Made by a program: the position numbers and the translations under genes. From contig CANTFL010001223.1 in assembly GCA_947650285.1 (NCBI GenBank), positions 124,001 through 188,000 of the forward strand: a stretch of DNA of 64,000 nt. Direction: 5' to 3'. Origin of the DNA: Hyaloperonospora brassicae (Eukaryota > Oomycota > Peronosporomycetes > Peronosporales > Peronosporaceae). The notes under the pieces were generated by a model. It was not told the DNA's origin, did no database searches, and saw only the letters and a list, made by a program, of their open reading frames with translations. Shown here piece after piece: positions 19,194 to 30,465 of this stretch; within the stretch, counting starts at the first letter, position 1, and each line of letters starts with the position of its first letter.

Positions 19194-20763
19194 TTAAGTC
19201 TTTTCTCTACCACGATGGCCGCCTGTTGAGGCATCGTGACACTCATACATGATGTGTAAACGCAAATCATGATGAGCGGGTACGACGACACGAGGCGTGT
19301 CGTCGGCAACAGCTGTATAGTACAGAAATCCGTTGCGTGTACTATACCGATCCGATGAGGATCGGTACAAAGCCGGTAAATCCCTCATGGATTTACTGGA
19401 TGGATTCACCAGATGATCCATCAATCGCAGAAGATCCTTATCTTCCGCGTATGCCTTTCGTACGTCGTCAAATAAACTTGACGACGGGACACTGACTGAC
19501 AGTGTCCCAACATTGGGCTTATCCTCACTGTTGATTTGTGCGTCCGGCTCGAAATCGGGCCGGCGCGAAAGCGCATCAGCGACGACATTGAGTCGTCCTG
19601 GTTTATACTCCACGGAGAAGTTATACTCCACGGAGAAGTTATACTCCGCGAAGAAAGACAGCCACCTCGCCATCCTTTGCGAGAGGTGTGGGCTGTTTAC
19701 GGCCGTGCGTAGTGACGCATGGTCCGTATAGACAACAAACGGTCTGTCTCCGAGGAGATAGACGCGAAACTTAGCCAGTGCGTATTTCATGGCAAGGAGT
19801 TCCTTGTCATGCACTGGGTAATTGCGCTCAGCTGCCTGCAGCTGACGCGACTGATAACAGATGACGCGCTCCGCGCCATCTGCATCGAACTGCATTAACG
19901 CACAGCCGATCGCAAAATCGCTGGCGTCACAGACCACATGAAATGGTCTGTCCTGATCTGCAATCGCCAAGATCGGCGATTGCATCAAGCTTTGCTTGAT
20001 ACCTTCAAAGGAACTCTGACAGTCAGCGTTCCATGACCACTTGACATTTTTCTTGAGCAGACAAGAAAGATGAACAGTCATCTCGGCGTAGTTGCGCGAG
20101 TACTTGTGCAAGTACGCCGCTAGGCCAAGGAACTTCCTTAGTCCCTTGACATCGACTGGCACTGGCCAGTCGGTGATCGCCTTGATCTTTTCGAGATCAG
20201 GGCGTACGCCGTGTTTACCCACAATGCACCCAAGAAGTGGTATTTCGCTAGCCGCGAATATACACTTCTTGAGGTTTGCGTACAACTTATGCTTGCGCAT
20301 AAGTCGAAGGACTTGACGAACGTGAGTTCTGTGAACTTCAACGTCCGTCTTTTCGTCCATAGTCCGACTATGGACGAACACATCGTCGAAGTAACTCGGT
20401 GCGAAGTCTCGCGCCGGTCTTAACAGATTTGTGACACATCTGTTGAAAGTAGCAGGGGCATTGCTCAGCCCCTGTGGCATCACTAGCCACTCCCACAGCA
20501 TCCCGCTGGGGGTACTCACTGCTGTGAACGGGATGTCCCGTTCACGCATGAGGATCTGATAGAATCCATCCATCAGATCCATGGACGAAAAGATGGTACT
20601 CTTTGACATACCATGTATGATGACGTCCTTCCTCGGTATCGGCGTCTGAGCCGGTACCGTTGCAGCATTCAATTTGTTGAATGCGTGCACTATCCGCCAT
20701 CCTCCTGTGGCCTTTTACAACACAGAAGGTCGGATAGCTGTGAGGGGATGATGATTCCCTCAC
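19194..20763 (-). pseudogene. Reverse transcriptase and RNase H of family A copy 1
   Basis: Two frameshifts within 20690-20760 break the RT start (pieces SSSPHSYPTFCV and WRIVHAFNKLNA lie in different frames). The main ORF (20690-19194) holds the RT core with LMDGFYQILM, MPQGLSNAPATFNR and the catalytic SYFDDVFVHS, then the connection (FLGLAAYLHKYSRNYAEM) and RNase H (VVCDASDFAIGCALMQ, DHASLRTAV). In RNase H an 18-bp unit is repeated three times in frame (about 19602-19655), giving YNFSVEYNFSVEY. The ORF ends with the integrase zinc-finger His residues (YECHDASTGGHRGREKT) at a stop. Confidence 0.9.
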
Positions 20764-22183
20764 ACGGCTCGCTGCTAAGCGACCGGCAAAGAAACTTGTC
20801 GATCGCTAGTACTCGTTCACGAGGCAGTGGCCACTGCTTCATGAAACAGTACTTCGAGCCCGGTTTGAGCTCGATCTCGTGTCGAGTGCCTTTGTCCTTA
20901 GGCAACTCGCAAGGTACGGATTCAGGGAACACATCCCTGAATTCGATCAAATCCTCATACAAAGGATTTGCCTGAAGCGACTCCCAGGATTGAGACGTGT
21001 ATCGCTCAATTCGAGTCTTCTCATCGAGGACACTTTCGTCCATCGATGAGCTGCTGAGAACCCGTTCGTTCTCAGCAAATACTGTGGCCGACCGAATATC
21101 GGCCACATACTCATCCTCCGTCACGAGTATGCAGATCTGCTTGACTTTGCCACTACGCAGATCACGCAAGAACCGTTTCGGTTCTAGCGTTGGCAATTGA
21201 GTTATCTCCGAAGTTATCTTCGGAGGCACAATCAGATCAAGCGTATAAGCGCCTACGCTTGATCCGTCATTAACCAAGACGTTCAACGTCTCGGTTTCTT
21301 CCTGGGAACTTGCTTCCACAGGTTGCTGAGGGCCTGATCCCTCAGCAAGCAAATCTTTAGGAATTACTTCCTCAAGTACGTGGGGACTTATTCCCTCAAC
21401 GTCTTTCGACTGTGGCTGTGCAACCACAGTCAGGCACCGATCCTCTACGGTCGACTCTCCAGTCGACCTAGGATTTCCATGTTGCCCTTTGGAGGCAACA
21501 GGTTTCATCTGTATAAGATGCTGCCCGCTAGGCATGCATCCATGTCCCGGTCCACTCGACTTCTTCGAGTGGTGGACCTTCGGCGCAGCCTGTACTTCTG
21601 TACAGCCTCCGGGAGCTTGCTCCACAGTGTAGTGGTCAACTACACTGTGATATTGTGCAGTCGTGCTAACGACCGTACCGCAAGTGAGGCCATAGCACTC
21701 ACTCGCAGTACATCCACACGCTTGTGGACGCTCCATGACGTTCATCAGATGGCCATCTGATGAACAAGCGGCAGGCATCTTCACGGATCGATGCTGCCAG
21801 CTCACCCTTGGCTCGTACTTTCTGAGCCAAGGCAATCCCAGGATGACATCAAATTTGTCATCCAGATCCAGTACGATGAAGTCATCATCGTACTGTTCGC
21901 CCTCTAACGTGTAGTGGATTCCTACTACACGTTTCTCAACGGTAATCGATGCGCCTGTTGCAAGGTGCACCGTCATCCTCGTGAGGGGAATGTCGCGCTC
22001 AACGAACTTGAGCCTACGACCCTCTAGTGACTGGCGACGAACAAAGTTGTTCGACGCCCCACAGTCTACTAGGGCACGAAGTGACAAATCATTTGTCGCT
22101 TCCAACTTCAAGGTGATGAGCGAAACGTCATCACCAGGTGCAGAGACACACAATGATTGTGTATCTGGAGCAACTTTCGTCAA
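20764..22183 (-). pseudogene. Protease and linker region of family A copy 1
   Basis: Open from 22183 into the RT start. The aspartic protease motif is ALVDCGASNNFVRRQSLEG (Cys in place of Thr/Ser in the D-T/S-G triad), with the flap and ILGLPWLRKYEP segment typical of Gypsy proteases. About 250 residues of low-complexity linker follow before HEIELKPGSKYCFMKQWPLP, the start of RT. The frame differs from that of gag, which stops at 22234, so either a shift is used or an indel is present. Confidence 0.8.
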
Positions 22184-22233
22184 GAGATTTGCAAATTCTC
22201 TTGAGATTGCTAGATCAGTAGGGCGCTCCTCCC

Positions 22234-23310
22234 CTACTGACCCCGACCATTTTTTGATGGTCCGTCTCGCTGTTGCGGCTTCGCAACAGCGCTGGACCCA
22301 CGCCCATTGCCCTTTCTGGCAAATGGACGACCGTTTCGCCCAGTACTGTTTGGTACTGGGAGTGGAGCACTACACTCATATGCGTAGTGCCCTAACTTCT
22401 GACAGCGATTGCATTTCTGCAATCGCTTGTTGTTTGAAGAGCGAGGTCTCTCGCTCTCAACATAACAGAGGTCCATTGGTTCTGGACCTCCGATCTCTTG
22501 TCGTCTTGGTGGACGATAAGAGTTTGAGCTAGCATGAGCCTGTCTCATGCTAAAGTCTTCCTGTTCCGCGGCTGATATCGCTTCTTCAAGCGTATTCAGC
22601 TCAAGGCGGAACAGGTGGCTCCTGACGGGCCCTTCTGCGAGCCCTTGCATGAACACCGTGATCAACGTGTGTTCATTTACCGGGTTGGCAGTTATACTAC
22701 TCGCGAGGAGTCGTATATGTTGAGCGTAAGCGTGAACATCACGCTTGCCCTGCTTGAGTTTCAGTAACTCTGAACGAGCCCTGAACGAGCCCTGAACTCA
22801 GCCCGTAGCGGCTCAAACGTTTGTCTGAGCCGGGACTTGAAGTCATCTAGCGACCTAAACACATTTGGGTCGCTACTCTCGAGCCCCAGGGACCAAGTTT
22901 TGGCACGCCCTGCCAAGTGGATCTGAGCAAATGTGAGTTTCATTTGCTCATCTTCGACGCGACGAGCCCTTAAGGCTCTGTCGAGTTCGACGAACCACAG
23001 TAACAGGGAGTCTTTCGGGACTCCACTGTATTTGGAGATGTCAACTTTCATGGCCTCGGGACGACGCGAATGTGCCGTCCTGTCCACAGCAGCATGGAAT
23101 TGCTGCTGTCTCAACAGCTCTGTCTGTTGAGCACCGAGTTCTCTAAACTGCTCGGCCTGTTGAGATCCTTGCTGGTGAAGCAAGGCTACTTTCTCCCTTA
23201 CGGCGACAAGTTCATGTTGTATGAACTTGGACTATAGCGGCATGCTGTTGGTCTCTGTCTAGAGACTTCAACATGGCGCTAATGGCGAGCTCGCCTACGG
23301 CAGAACTCAT
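22234..23310 (-). pseudogene. Gag of family A copy 1 (two frameshifts)
   Basis: The start MSSAVGELAISAMLKSL is at 23310. The frame is lost near 23215 and regained as HELVAVREKVALLHQQ. The Gag core reads KYSGVPKDSLLLWFVELDRA and GRAKTWSLGLESSDPNVF. A perfect 11-bp tandem duplication (22770-22780, 22781-22791) causes the second shift; ignoring it joins the two frames exactly. The C-terminal piece has a CCHC zinc knuckle, CNRCQKLGHYAYEC (C-x2-C-x4-H-x4-C), which binds the element RNA. Confidence 0.85.
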
Positions 23311-23427
23311 GCGTTCTACCGCACTTCATTCGATGTCACTCAAATGGGTAAACCCTTCACGCGTGGCGTGAAAGGTCTCCTCATCATCCAACATGTTCAT
23401 GTTGGATGTTGTGGTCCTTGGAAGGAC

Positions 23428-23442
23428 TGCAAAGTGCTACCA
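23428..23442 (-). other. Primer binding site of family A copy 1
   Basis: Two bases after the 5' LTR the minus strand reads TGGTAGCACTTTGCA. The initial TGG pairs with a tRNA CCA end. The first seven bases equal the initiator-Met site used by yeast Ty1; the rest differs. Family C has the similar TGGTTGCACTTGCA. Confidence 0.6.
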
Positions 23443-23444
23443 GG

Positions 23445-23837
23445 TGTAACGGGGCACACCCTTGCGTGAACTTAACGCAAGGGCATCGCTACGCCCGACA
23501 GACGTACAAGAGGCAAACGAGGAAGCGTAGATAGGATAAAAGTAGAACTGGTATATTAATATAATAAAGTCATTAACCACTGTCTCTCTGTTTGACTTAA
23601 CTTAATTATACTAATCTAACTGAATGTATGACGACGTCTCGTCACCACTCATTGCGCGCGTCTTGCGGCGATTGGTGGGATGATATCGTCAAGATATCGC
23701 CCAATGAGCAGACTCTTTGGTCGTCCTTCAATATCACCACTATTGGTGATATTGTTCAAAGAATATTCAACTTAATATTCTTTATTGTCATTGTGTCTTT
23801 AACGTGACAATTCCATGTAACGGGCTGCCCCGTTACA
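23445..23837 (-). repeat. 5' LTR of family A copy 1
   Basis: 393 bp, TGTAACGG...CCGTTACA, about 92% identical to the partner at 15813-16206. Confidence 0.95.
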
Positions 23838-25700
23838 GTACGGTTCCTTAGACATGGCTAATGGTTTTTAAGTAGTGGAGATGACGGAGCGAGTCAGAGG
23901 AATTTCGGCATTTATTACACCATCAGGCCTGTTTAAATGGCTAAGAATGACGTTTGGTTTAAAAAAGATCGGCATATTTACCAACGACTGATCGACAATG
24001 CGTTATATAATATTGAAAGATTGGTACACGTCCAACTACAACCACTTCGGAATCACCAAATCTTATCGACGTGTTTACCGACGGGGAACCGGATTGTGAC
24101 ATGAAGACGTCGGTCCTTGGTCGAAGGTCATACATCGACGATATACTGATACCGTTTCCATCGTGAAAATCTCTCTACCACCAAGTGGAAAGATTGTAAA
24201 ACGTGTGTAACCAATGAAATTAATCGATCAATTTGTCTAAGAGCTTCTGGGGACGACGCAATATACACAACCTGGGTCATCAAAGGTCTTTGGCTGGATA
24301 AGAAGCGAACCCAAAGGATCTAGGATCGTTGGTAAACATACCATTTCCTCGCTCCTTACGATCGATGCAATCGTTTTTGGGGAGCCTCAACTATTACAGT
24401 AGATTCATCGAAGATTTTTCAGTGTACGCCTCAGAACTGTACGAATGACGAGAAGCCCATTTACATGAGATCCGTCAAGCGTAAGACGACCCAAGGACAG
24501 TGTGGGATGCAGGGCGATCTCGGCTGTGTCAATTTGTCCATAAAGCGATCAGAAATTGCACCCGATCCCTGGTAAAGATCAGGAATCGCATCCAATTGCT
24601 GGGGGCGATCAGGAATCACATCCAATTGATGAAGGCGAACAGGAACCAAACCCAATTGCTGATGTCGATCAGGATCCGGAAGGCAGGAGTCGCTGAGAGA
24701 AAGCAACGATCGCGTTCATTTTCTTGAAACAGAAGATAGTAACTACACCCCTTTTTAAAAACACTTTGACCCGGGTCGACTGCCAGTGATTGTGGTGTAC
24801 GCCAGCAAATGGGCTGTGTTGGTGGCATTGCTGCAAATACATGAGGAGGTGTAGTGGCCGGTCACTTTTTCAAGCCGTACACTGAAGCCCAACGAAAACA
24901 ACTATGGCATGGTGGAGAAGGGGGTGCTAGCATTGCCAAGGATGCTAGATTATGTGCTATACCATGCTGGTGTCTCGTAATATCACCGTGCTGACGCGTT
25001 ATTCAACCTTAGCCTGGTTGCTCCAGTCTTCCGGTCTCAATGGGAGATTATGACGATGGGCTGCATTGTTATTAAACTGGACACTGGAGATCCGTCGATG
25101 TGAGAAGGGTGAAGATGAAATACTGGATACTCTGGAAGCGACTATTACTTCTCGACAGGAAGTGGATGAGATGTTGATCGCGATTGCGCCAAAGAAACAA
25201 CCACTACAAACGATCGTTATGCCTACATCTACGGTCGAAGATGAAGAAATTCTCTGGGTGGCTAGTTTTGATGGGTCTGCTAGAGTGAAGAGAAAGTGTG
25301 GAGCATGCAGCGAGATCGTATGGAGATTACCATGTTGGAAGGTTGTAACTGCCGCATCTTAGTTCGTTCCTGATCCAACGGTCAGTCAAGCAGAGGATAG
25401 ATGACTACTTCCATGTTTTAGTTTGTTGACTGATCAGACCAGAAGACGGGTGATTCAATGTGTGGAGAGTCAAATTTAGTGATCAGGCAAATGCGTGGAG
25501 AGATCGATTGCAAGGCGCCAGGTTTACAACTGCTGAGAAATAAAGCGATGATGAAACTCCGATCCTGGCCCAAACATGATTTCTTACATGTGAAACGAGA
25601 TTGGAACGCAAGTGCATATCAATTGGTAAGTAAAATCTGCGGAAAGAGAAAGGTGGAATAGTGATGGATGACCAAGATCGCCAAGATCTCGTGACTCTAA
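23838..25700 (+). pseudogene. RT and tandem RNase H remnants of family B
   Basis: The start reads YGSLDMANGF-stop-VVEMTERV, the middle of an RT. AFITPSGLFKWLRMTFGL and the catalytic SYIDDILIP (24128-24154) follow in broken frames, then SFLGSLNYYSRFIEDFSVYA near 24370. A first RNase H has PVIVVYASKWAVLVALL near 24785. A second, RNase HI-like domain has WVASFDGSARVKRKCGA near 25257 and ESNLVIRQMRGEIDCKAPG near 25463. Stops between these pieces rule out function. Dual RNase H is a known feature of some oomycete Gypsy lineages. Confidence 0.85.
24571..24690 (+). repeat. 30-bp tandem repeat (about four units)
   Basis: Units of 30 bp with core ATCAGGAATCACATCCAATT repeat roughly four times and decay at the ends. 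In one frame they give a ten-residue repeat (IRNHIQLMKA type). The repeat lies between the RT and RNase H remnants. Confidence 0.75.
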
Positions 25701-26029
25701 ATCGGCTAGATGAATTACGATAACCCGCAAGACGAATCTGAGGATGCGAGTAGCTACAAATACCCGTGCTGCCTCACGAAGACGCCATTCGCCACAAATT
25801 GTTTAAGAGGAGATCGTACGACGGATACGAAACACAAGCGCAGGATGATAATAGCTGGATCTATAACTTGAAGATCTATCTGACTAGAGACGTATCCACG
25901 ATTGCATCAGAGGATGCAAAATCATGTGCCTTGATCGTGCCGGACGATGAGGTCGATCAGAACGATTTGTTGCTCTTTTGTCCCAGATCAGCAACAAAGT
26001 AAAAAGATCGCGTAGAGATGGGCCGGTTA

Positions 26030-27460
26030 ATGATCTCGGAGCTATTGTTGCAGGAGTTTTGACATCATTATCATAACAGTTTGGATCGCGTCCACCAGGG
26101 TATAGGTCTAGCTCACCAGAGGATCAGGGCTAAGTTTCACTGGAGAGGTTTGAATCGAAGTGTGCAACGGTATGTGGGAGCGTGTGTGGATTCCGAGACA
26201 GGTAAAGGCCGCCTCTGCGATCGAAGTGGCTCGCCGGGTAACCTACAAGCGACGTACACTATTCAGATTCTAGCGACGGATCATATTCCTTCTTTGCCGC
26301 GATCGTTCAAAGGGAACACAAAGTTGTTGATCTGGGTCGACCTCTCCTCTGGATTTGTGGTTGCGAAGGCGAGTGCATCTCGGACCGCACAAACAATCGC
26401 GGAAAATTACGAAAAATGTATATTCGGAAGGGTTGGCGCAAGCGAAGCAAGTCGTCACGATCGAGAGCCAGGATTCATGTCTGATTCTATCTAACGTTTA
26501 ATCGTATCGTGGGCCAGAAAAACGGTCTATTATGGCTTATAGACCACAAGAAAACGGCACAGCAGAGCGCATAATACAGACGTTAGCTAGAGCGATCAAA
26601 ATGTATGTGTCAGACGAGAACCAGAGAGATTGGGAAGAATATGCCGAACGATTGACATACGCGATCAACACCGCACATGATCGGATTTGCGGTGACACCC
26701 CATTTTATTTGATCCACGATTAGGACCCCCGATTAGGACCCCCGATCAACGTTGGAAGCCACGTTACATCTAGGGAGTACCGCGTCGCGAGATCGAGATA
26801 CACGACGATGGCGGTTTGGCATTCAAAGCCATTATCAAACAGGCGAGAGCGACGGTGAACATTCGACTGAAGGAAGCAATTTAAGATCGCGCTTATCATC
26901 ATTATCAGGATTGCGTTCCGCTGGACATATGCAGCGGATCGCAAGTTTGGCTTTTTCTGGATAGCGTTAAGGAGGAGTACGCTCGTAAACTGGCACATCT
27001 GTGGCACGGACCGTTCCGAGTGATCGACAAGTGAGGGGATCACGCGGTGAGATTGAAAACAGCAGGTACGCCCTACCAAGTCTTCCCTGTGGTTCACGTG
27101 TCGAAGCTGAAACTCGTACGACTGTTTTTGGATCGACCTATGGAACAACTGATAATAAGCGAAGCGGATAGAGTTGACTTTAACGAATCTTCAATACCAA
27201 AAGACAGTTGGGTAAGCGATCTGGCAGAAGACGAGTTCGAAGTGAAGAGAATAGCGAACATGCGATCAGGACGGCGGACACGTTATGACAGGGTGCACCG
27301 ACAGTACAAAGTCTATTGGAAAGGGTATGGGGATCCGTCATGGGTGGACGAAGCCGACTTGAACTGTGGAGCGTTGATACAAGAATTGAATCGTCATCGT
27401 GTGCAGAAGTATCGGTTTGAAGTGACGCAGTCGCATGAAGAGGGGAATGCGGGTGAGTGA
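26030..27460 (+). pseudogene. Integrase and chromodomain remnants of family B
   Basis: Pieces in several frames: the zinc-binding approach (HQGIGLAHQRIRAKFHW), the core with ILATDHIPSLPRSFKG and LLIWVDLSSGFVVAKA, AYRPQENGTAERIIQTL (the catalytic Glu), and EYAERLTYAINTAHDR. The last piece (27047-27460) carries VVHVSKLKLVRLF, then a chromodomain (FEVKRIANMRSGRR, RQYKVYWKGYGDPSWVDE). Stops interrupt all parts. Confidence 0.85.
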
Positions 27461-29418
27461 GGGTCAGGTCGCGGACTAGGGGTCACGTACAGGAAGGCTG
27501 AATGTGAAGGTGGAAAGGCGGTAGATGTTGTGAGTATGGCAATCGAAGGTTTACCGACGTGATCTCGCAGATGAAGGTCTAGTAGTATTAATGATCGCCA
27601 GTGATCAGAATCGGTGGATCTGATCGCGGTGATCAGATCAGTGGATCTTTGATCGCGAGCGATCTGGATGCAGGGTGACCCGATCGAGCATGATTAAAGA
27701 GAAGAAGAAGAAGCGTAGAGACGATTTCAAGAATGGAATACGAGGATTAAAGCGAAAGAGAAAATTGATATTGAACGAAGACACTGACAACTCTTGGACG
27801 ATCAACAAGCGAGAGAATTTGCCATAGATACGGGTGATCGGAGATCCAAGATGTTTTGTGATCGCGGACCGATACTGATTACTCGACGGCTCGGCTTAAT
27901 CAGCCAGCGACAAGGCAGTGATCAAGTTTAGAATCTTGGTCGCCTTACATCCTAAACCAGGGCACCACAATATTCTCTCTGACGAGGCAGGGAAGTGTAA
28001 AAAGAAGGGGTCGAACAGAATGTCTAAGTCGCAATGCCCGTTGATCATCGCTCGATGGTTAAAGCGAAGGATATTTTTTCAACGAGGTCCCGATTGCGAT
28101 CGGCGTTGCCGGAGCTCTTCACAAAACTCGGCCGATCCCGGATCTGCCTGGCGCTGCCGACTGGAGAAGGGAGAACATGATTCGATTCCCATAGCGCCGG
28201 TCGATGACGATCTTCAAAAGCGCAATACGTTTCAACCGACTCCTTAAACCACCCAGTCACGGGAAAGGAGATCGGCTCGATCGGTTGATCGAGAATTTTC
28301 CATGGTTCTTGGCTGTAGAGAGACGTAATCTGCGCAGAAAAAAATCAAATGGGGATCCCATTAATCAGCCCGGAGTGACGACGGCCTCGGCGCCTTGTAC
28401 GCGGGCAAAGAAAAGAATTTCGGCTTGAAGAAACCTTTAACGATGAACTTCACTTCCAGCTCAGCGACACTGGTATAGCTGACCCGACGCGACGACTATG
28501 GTCTTAATTAAAAAGATGACCGGGAAACGCGACAGCTGTACCCATGGATCCAATAATCGTGCGGTAAATGAGTGGCTGGCAGCGCGATATATTGGCCAGG
28601 AGACAACAGAGTGTTCAACTTCTTGCGATTATCACTGGAAATGCTGAGAGTGCCAGACGAATCGCTCGACGGCTCGCCCGGGAGATCGATCTTGGATACC
28701 TTGGATATCTTGGAAGTCGTCGATGGAGCTGGAGAAGAAGATCGCGAGTTGGAGCGGGATTCTCCAATGACGATCGTGGATGCAGGTCAACCATGTTTGG
28801 ACGATTTAGCAGAAGTCGAAGCTCGTCTGCGGTAAGTAGATCGCGACCCAGATAGCGCGGCGCGGGTGGCATCCCCGAAGAACTGGACGAATCGCTCAAG
28901 TCGGATGACGAAGAAAACCAATTCTCCGGATTCGCTCGACTTTCCATCTCTTCTTGCTACGTCTTTGTGGAGATCACCGGAGCCTTCTAATCCGGAGGAT
29001 AATTAGCAGGTTTCTTTGAACACGCCCCTGATGAACGCTTTGACGATACCGATCGCTTAAGTGTAAATGATCGCGTTTACCCAGCTGACCTCCCGTCAGA
29101 AGGCAATCGTGCGGGGGATGCTACCGGTGCGAATGCAGCGGACTTGGGAGGATCGACCGTTTGCAGCAACTAATCCGATTGTGCGGAATTATCCCGCCGA
29201 AGACGACCTAGTTGATCGCGTTGGCAAGACCTATCGCGATAACGAAGCGGAATTGGTTGGTTTAGTACGCGATGCAGGCTTACCTGATTGCTGGATCTTG
29301 TCCCGTGGCTTAAAAGCTTCCGTCTGAACCGCATCAGCTGATCGCGTGGCTTAAAATGATCGCGTAGACCCAGCAGAAGATTTCGAGCGAGCAGATCGAG
29401 TCGAAGTCCTGGTCACGG
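27461..29418 (+). other. Family B 3' region with unassigned ORF remnants
   Basis: The region lies between the chromodomain and the antisense coiled-coil ORF. Open stretches on the plus strand at 28572-28835 (acidic, VPDESLDGSPGRSILDTLDI) and 29067-29327 (TSRQKAIVRGMLPVRMQRTW) have protein-like composition but match nothing I recognise. They may be remnants of another element protein. GATC words are very frequent. Confidence 0.4.
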
Positions 29419-30465
29419 TCAGAGGAGAGAATTATTCGGATCTTGAGAACGTTTGGACGGGAGACCATAGTTACTGTCGCTCCGGTTCCGCTTGCTATCC
29501 GAAAAATCTGGAACTGACGCTGTAGCAAACGGACGACCAGATGATGGCTGAGCCATATGAGGCCGAAGTTGGTCGCGGCCAGCTTCAGCGTGATCACGAT
29601 CGGCGATAGCGACATCACGAGCATTTTCTTGGTCCTGGATCTTACGTTGGAGACAGGCGTTTTCGGAGTAAAAATCCACCATCACCTTGCTCAGTCGATC
29701 CAGTTCGACCTTTTGATCCGTTATCCCCGCGCCATGTGGATCACGCAGCATAGTAAATGACGCGATATGTTTCTCGAGATCATCTTTCCTCTGCTGATCA
29801 CGAGCAGAGTCTCCCTAATATTTCTTCGCGTCGGCGTCCCGGAGAGCCCTGATCGACTCGAGTTGCAAAATTCGGGATTTCAACTTTTGGTTAAGCGAGC
29901 TGATCTCTTGCCGATACTGCTTCTCGAGAGATACATAAACCACAGTCTGGTCACGCCGACTCTTTGCTGGGTCAGAGGAGACAGCTTTGGACACGAAAGT
30001 CCTTAAGCGCTCGATCTCGTTCTCCAAGTCGTGAATCCTCGCCTCCCGATCATGCTGCTTTTACAAGACGCCTTCGTATTCTTTGCTGCGCTGACGAGCT
30101 TTTGAAAAGTTGAGAACAAACGATCGAAACGATGCTTGACATATCCACGCTACTGGATCCCGACTTCCCGCAACTCGTTCATGTCCTGCTCCAGGCGATC
30201 GCCGCGGTGCTTCTCTTCTATCAGGGCATCTTTAAGGGAGCCGTAACGCCTCAAGATCTCGTTTCTCTCCAAGAGATCGTAAAGAGCGGCGACCATGCCG
30301 GCCATCGTCGGTCGATCAATGTACGCAGCGGTCGCCCCCCTTGGTAGTGGGAAGAAGCGGGTACGACCCATTGAAATCGCGGACGTGCGTCACCTGGCCA
30401 TGACCAAGAGAGGACTTGCCCAAATAGGAAGAAGAAGAGGTTTTGGAAGGTTTTGTCATCGACAT
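29419..30465 (-). pseudogene. Antisense accessory ORF of family B (coiled-coil, degenerate)
   Basis: It starts at ATG 30465 (MSMTKPSKTSSSSYLGKSSL), antisense to pol. One frameshift near 30330 and stops near 30146, near 30059 and at about 29817 break about 345 codons. Readable parts are MVAALYDLLERNEILRRYGS, ENEIERLRTFVSKAV, LEKQYRQEISSLNQKLKSRI and ELDRLSKVMVDFYSENACLQ, which form long heptad-like coiled-coils, followed by a Ser/Pro/Arg tail. Position and coiled-coil character match the antisense ORFs of families A and C, but sequence similarity is not evident by eye. Here it does not overlap the chromodomain. Confidence 0.55.

Larger units (their letters stand above)
15813..23837 (-). mobile_element. 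Full-length Ty3/Gypsy chromovirus, family A copy 1
   Basis: An 8025-bp element on the minus strand. LTRs of 394 and 393 bp begin TGTAACGG and end CCGTTACA and differ at roughly 30 positions (about 92% identical), so the copy is not young. The order from the 5' end (right) is gag, protease, RT, RNase H, integrase, chromodomain, with an extra ORF on the opposite strand next to the 3' LTR. Gag and pol are disabled by frameshifts and stops. The flanking five bases (GTAGA left, GTACG right) do not form a perfect target duplication. The entire element is packed with short perfect inverted repeats (see findings). The right end abuts a family B reverse transcriptase directly. Confidence 0.93.

Noticed and set aside
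15813..23837. Family A hairpins as CRISPR-like repeats or a MITE array
   Set aside because: The stems differ in sequence from one another, so there is no shared repeat unit, and they occur within coding sequence of a clear Gypsy element.
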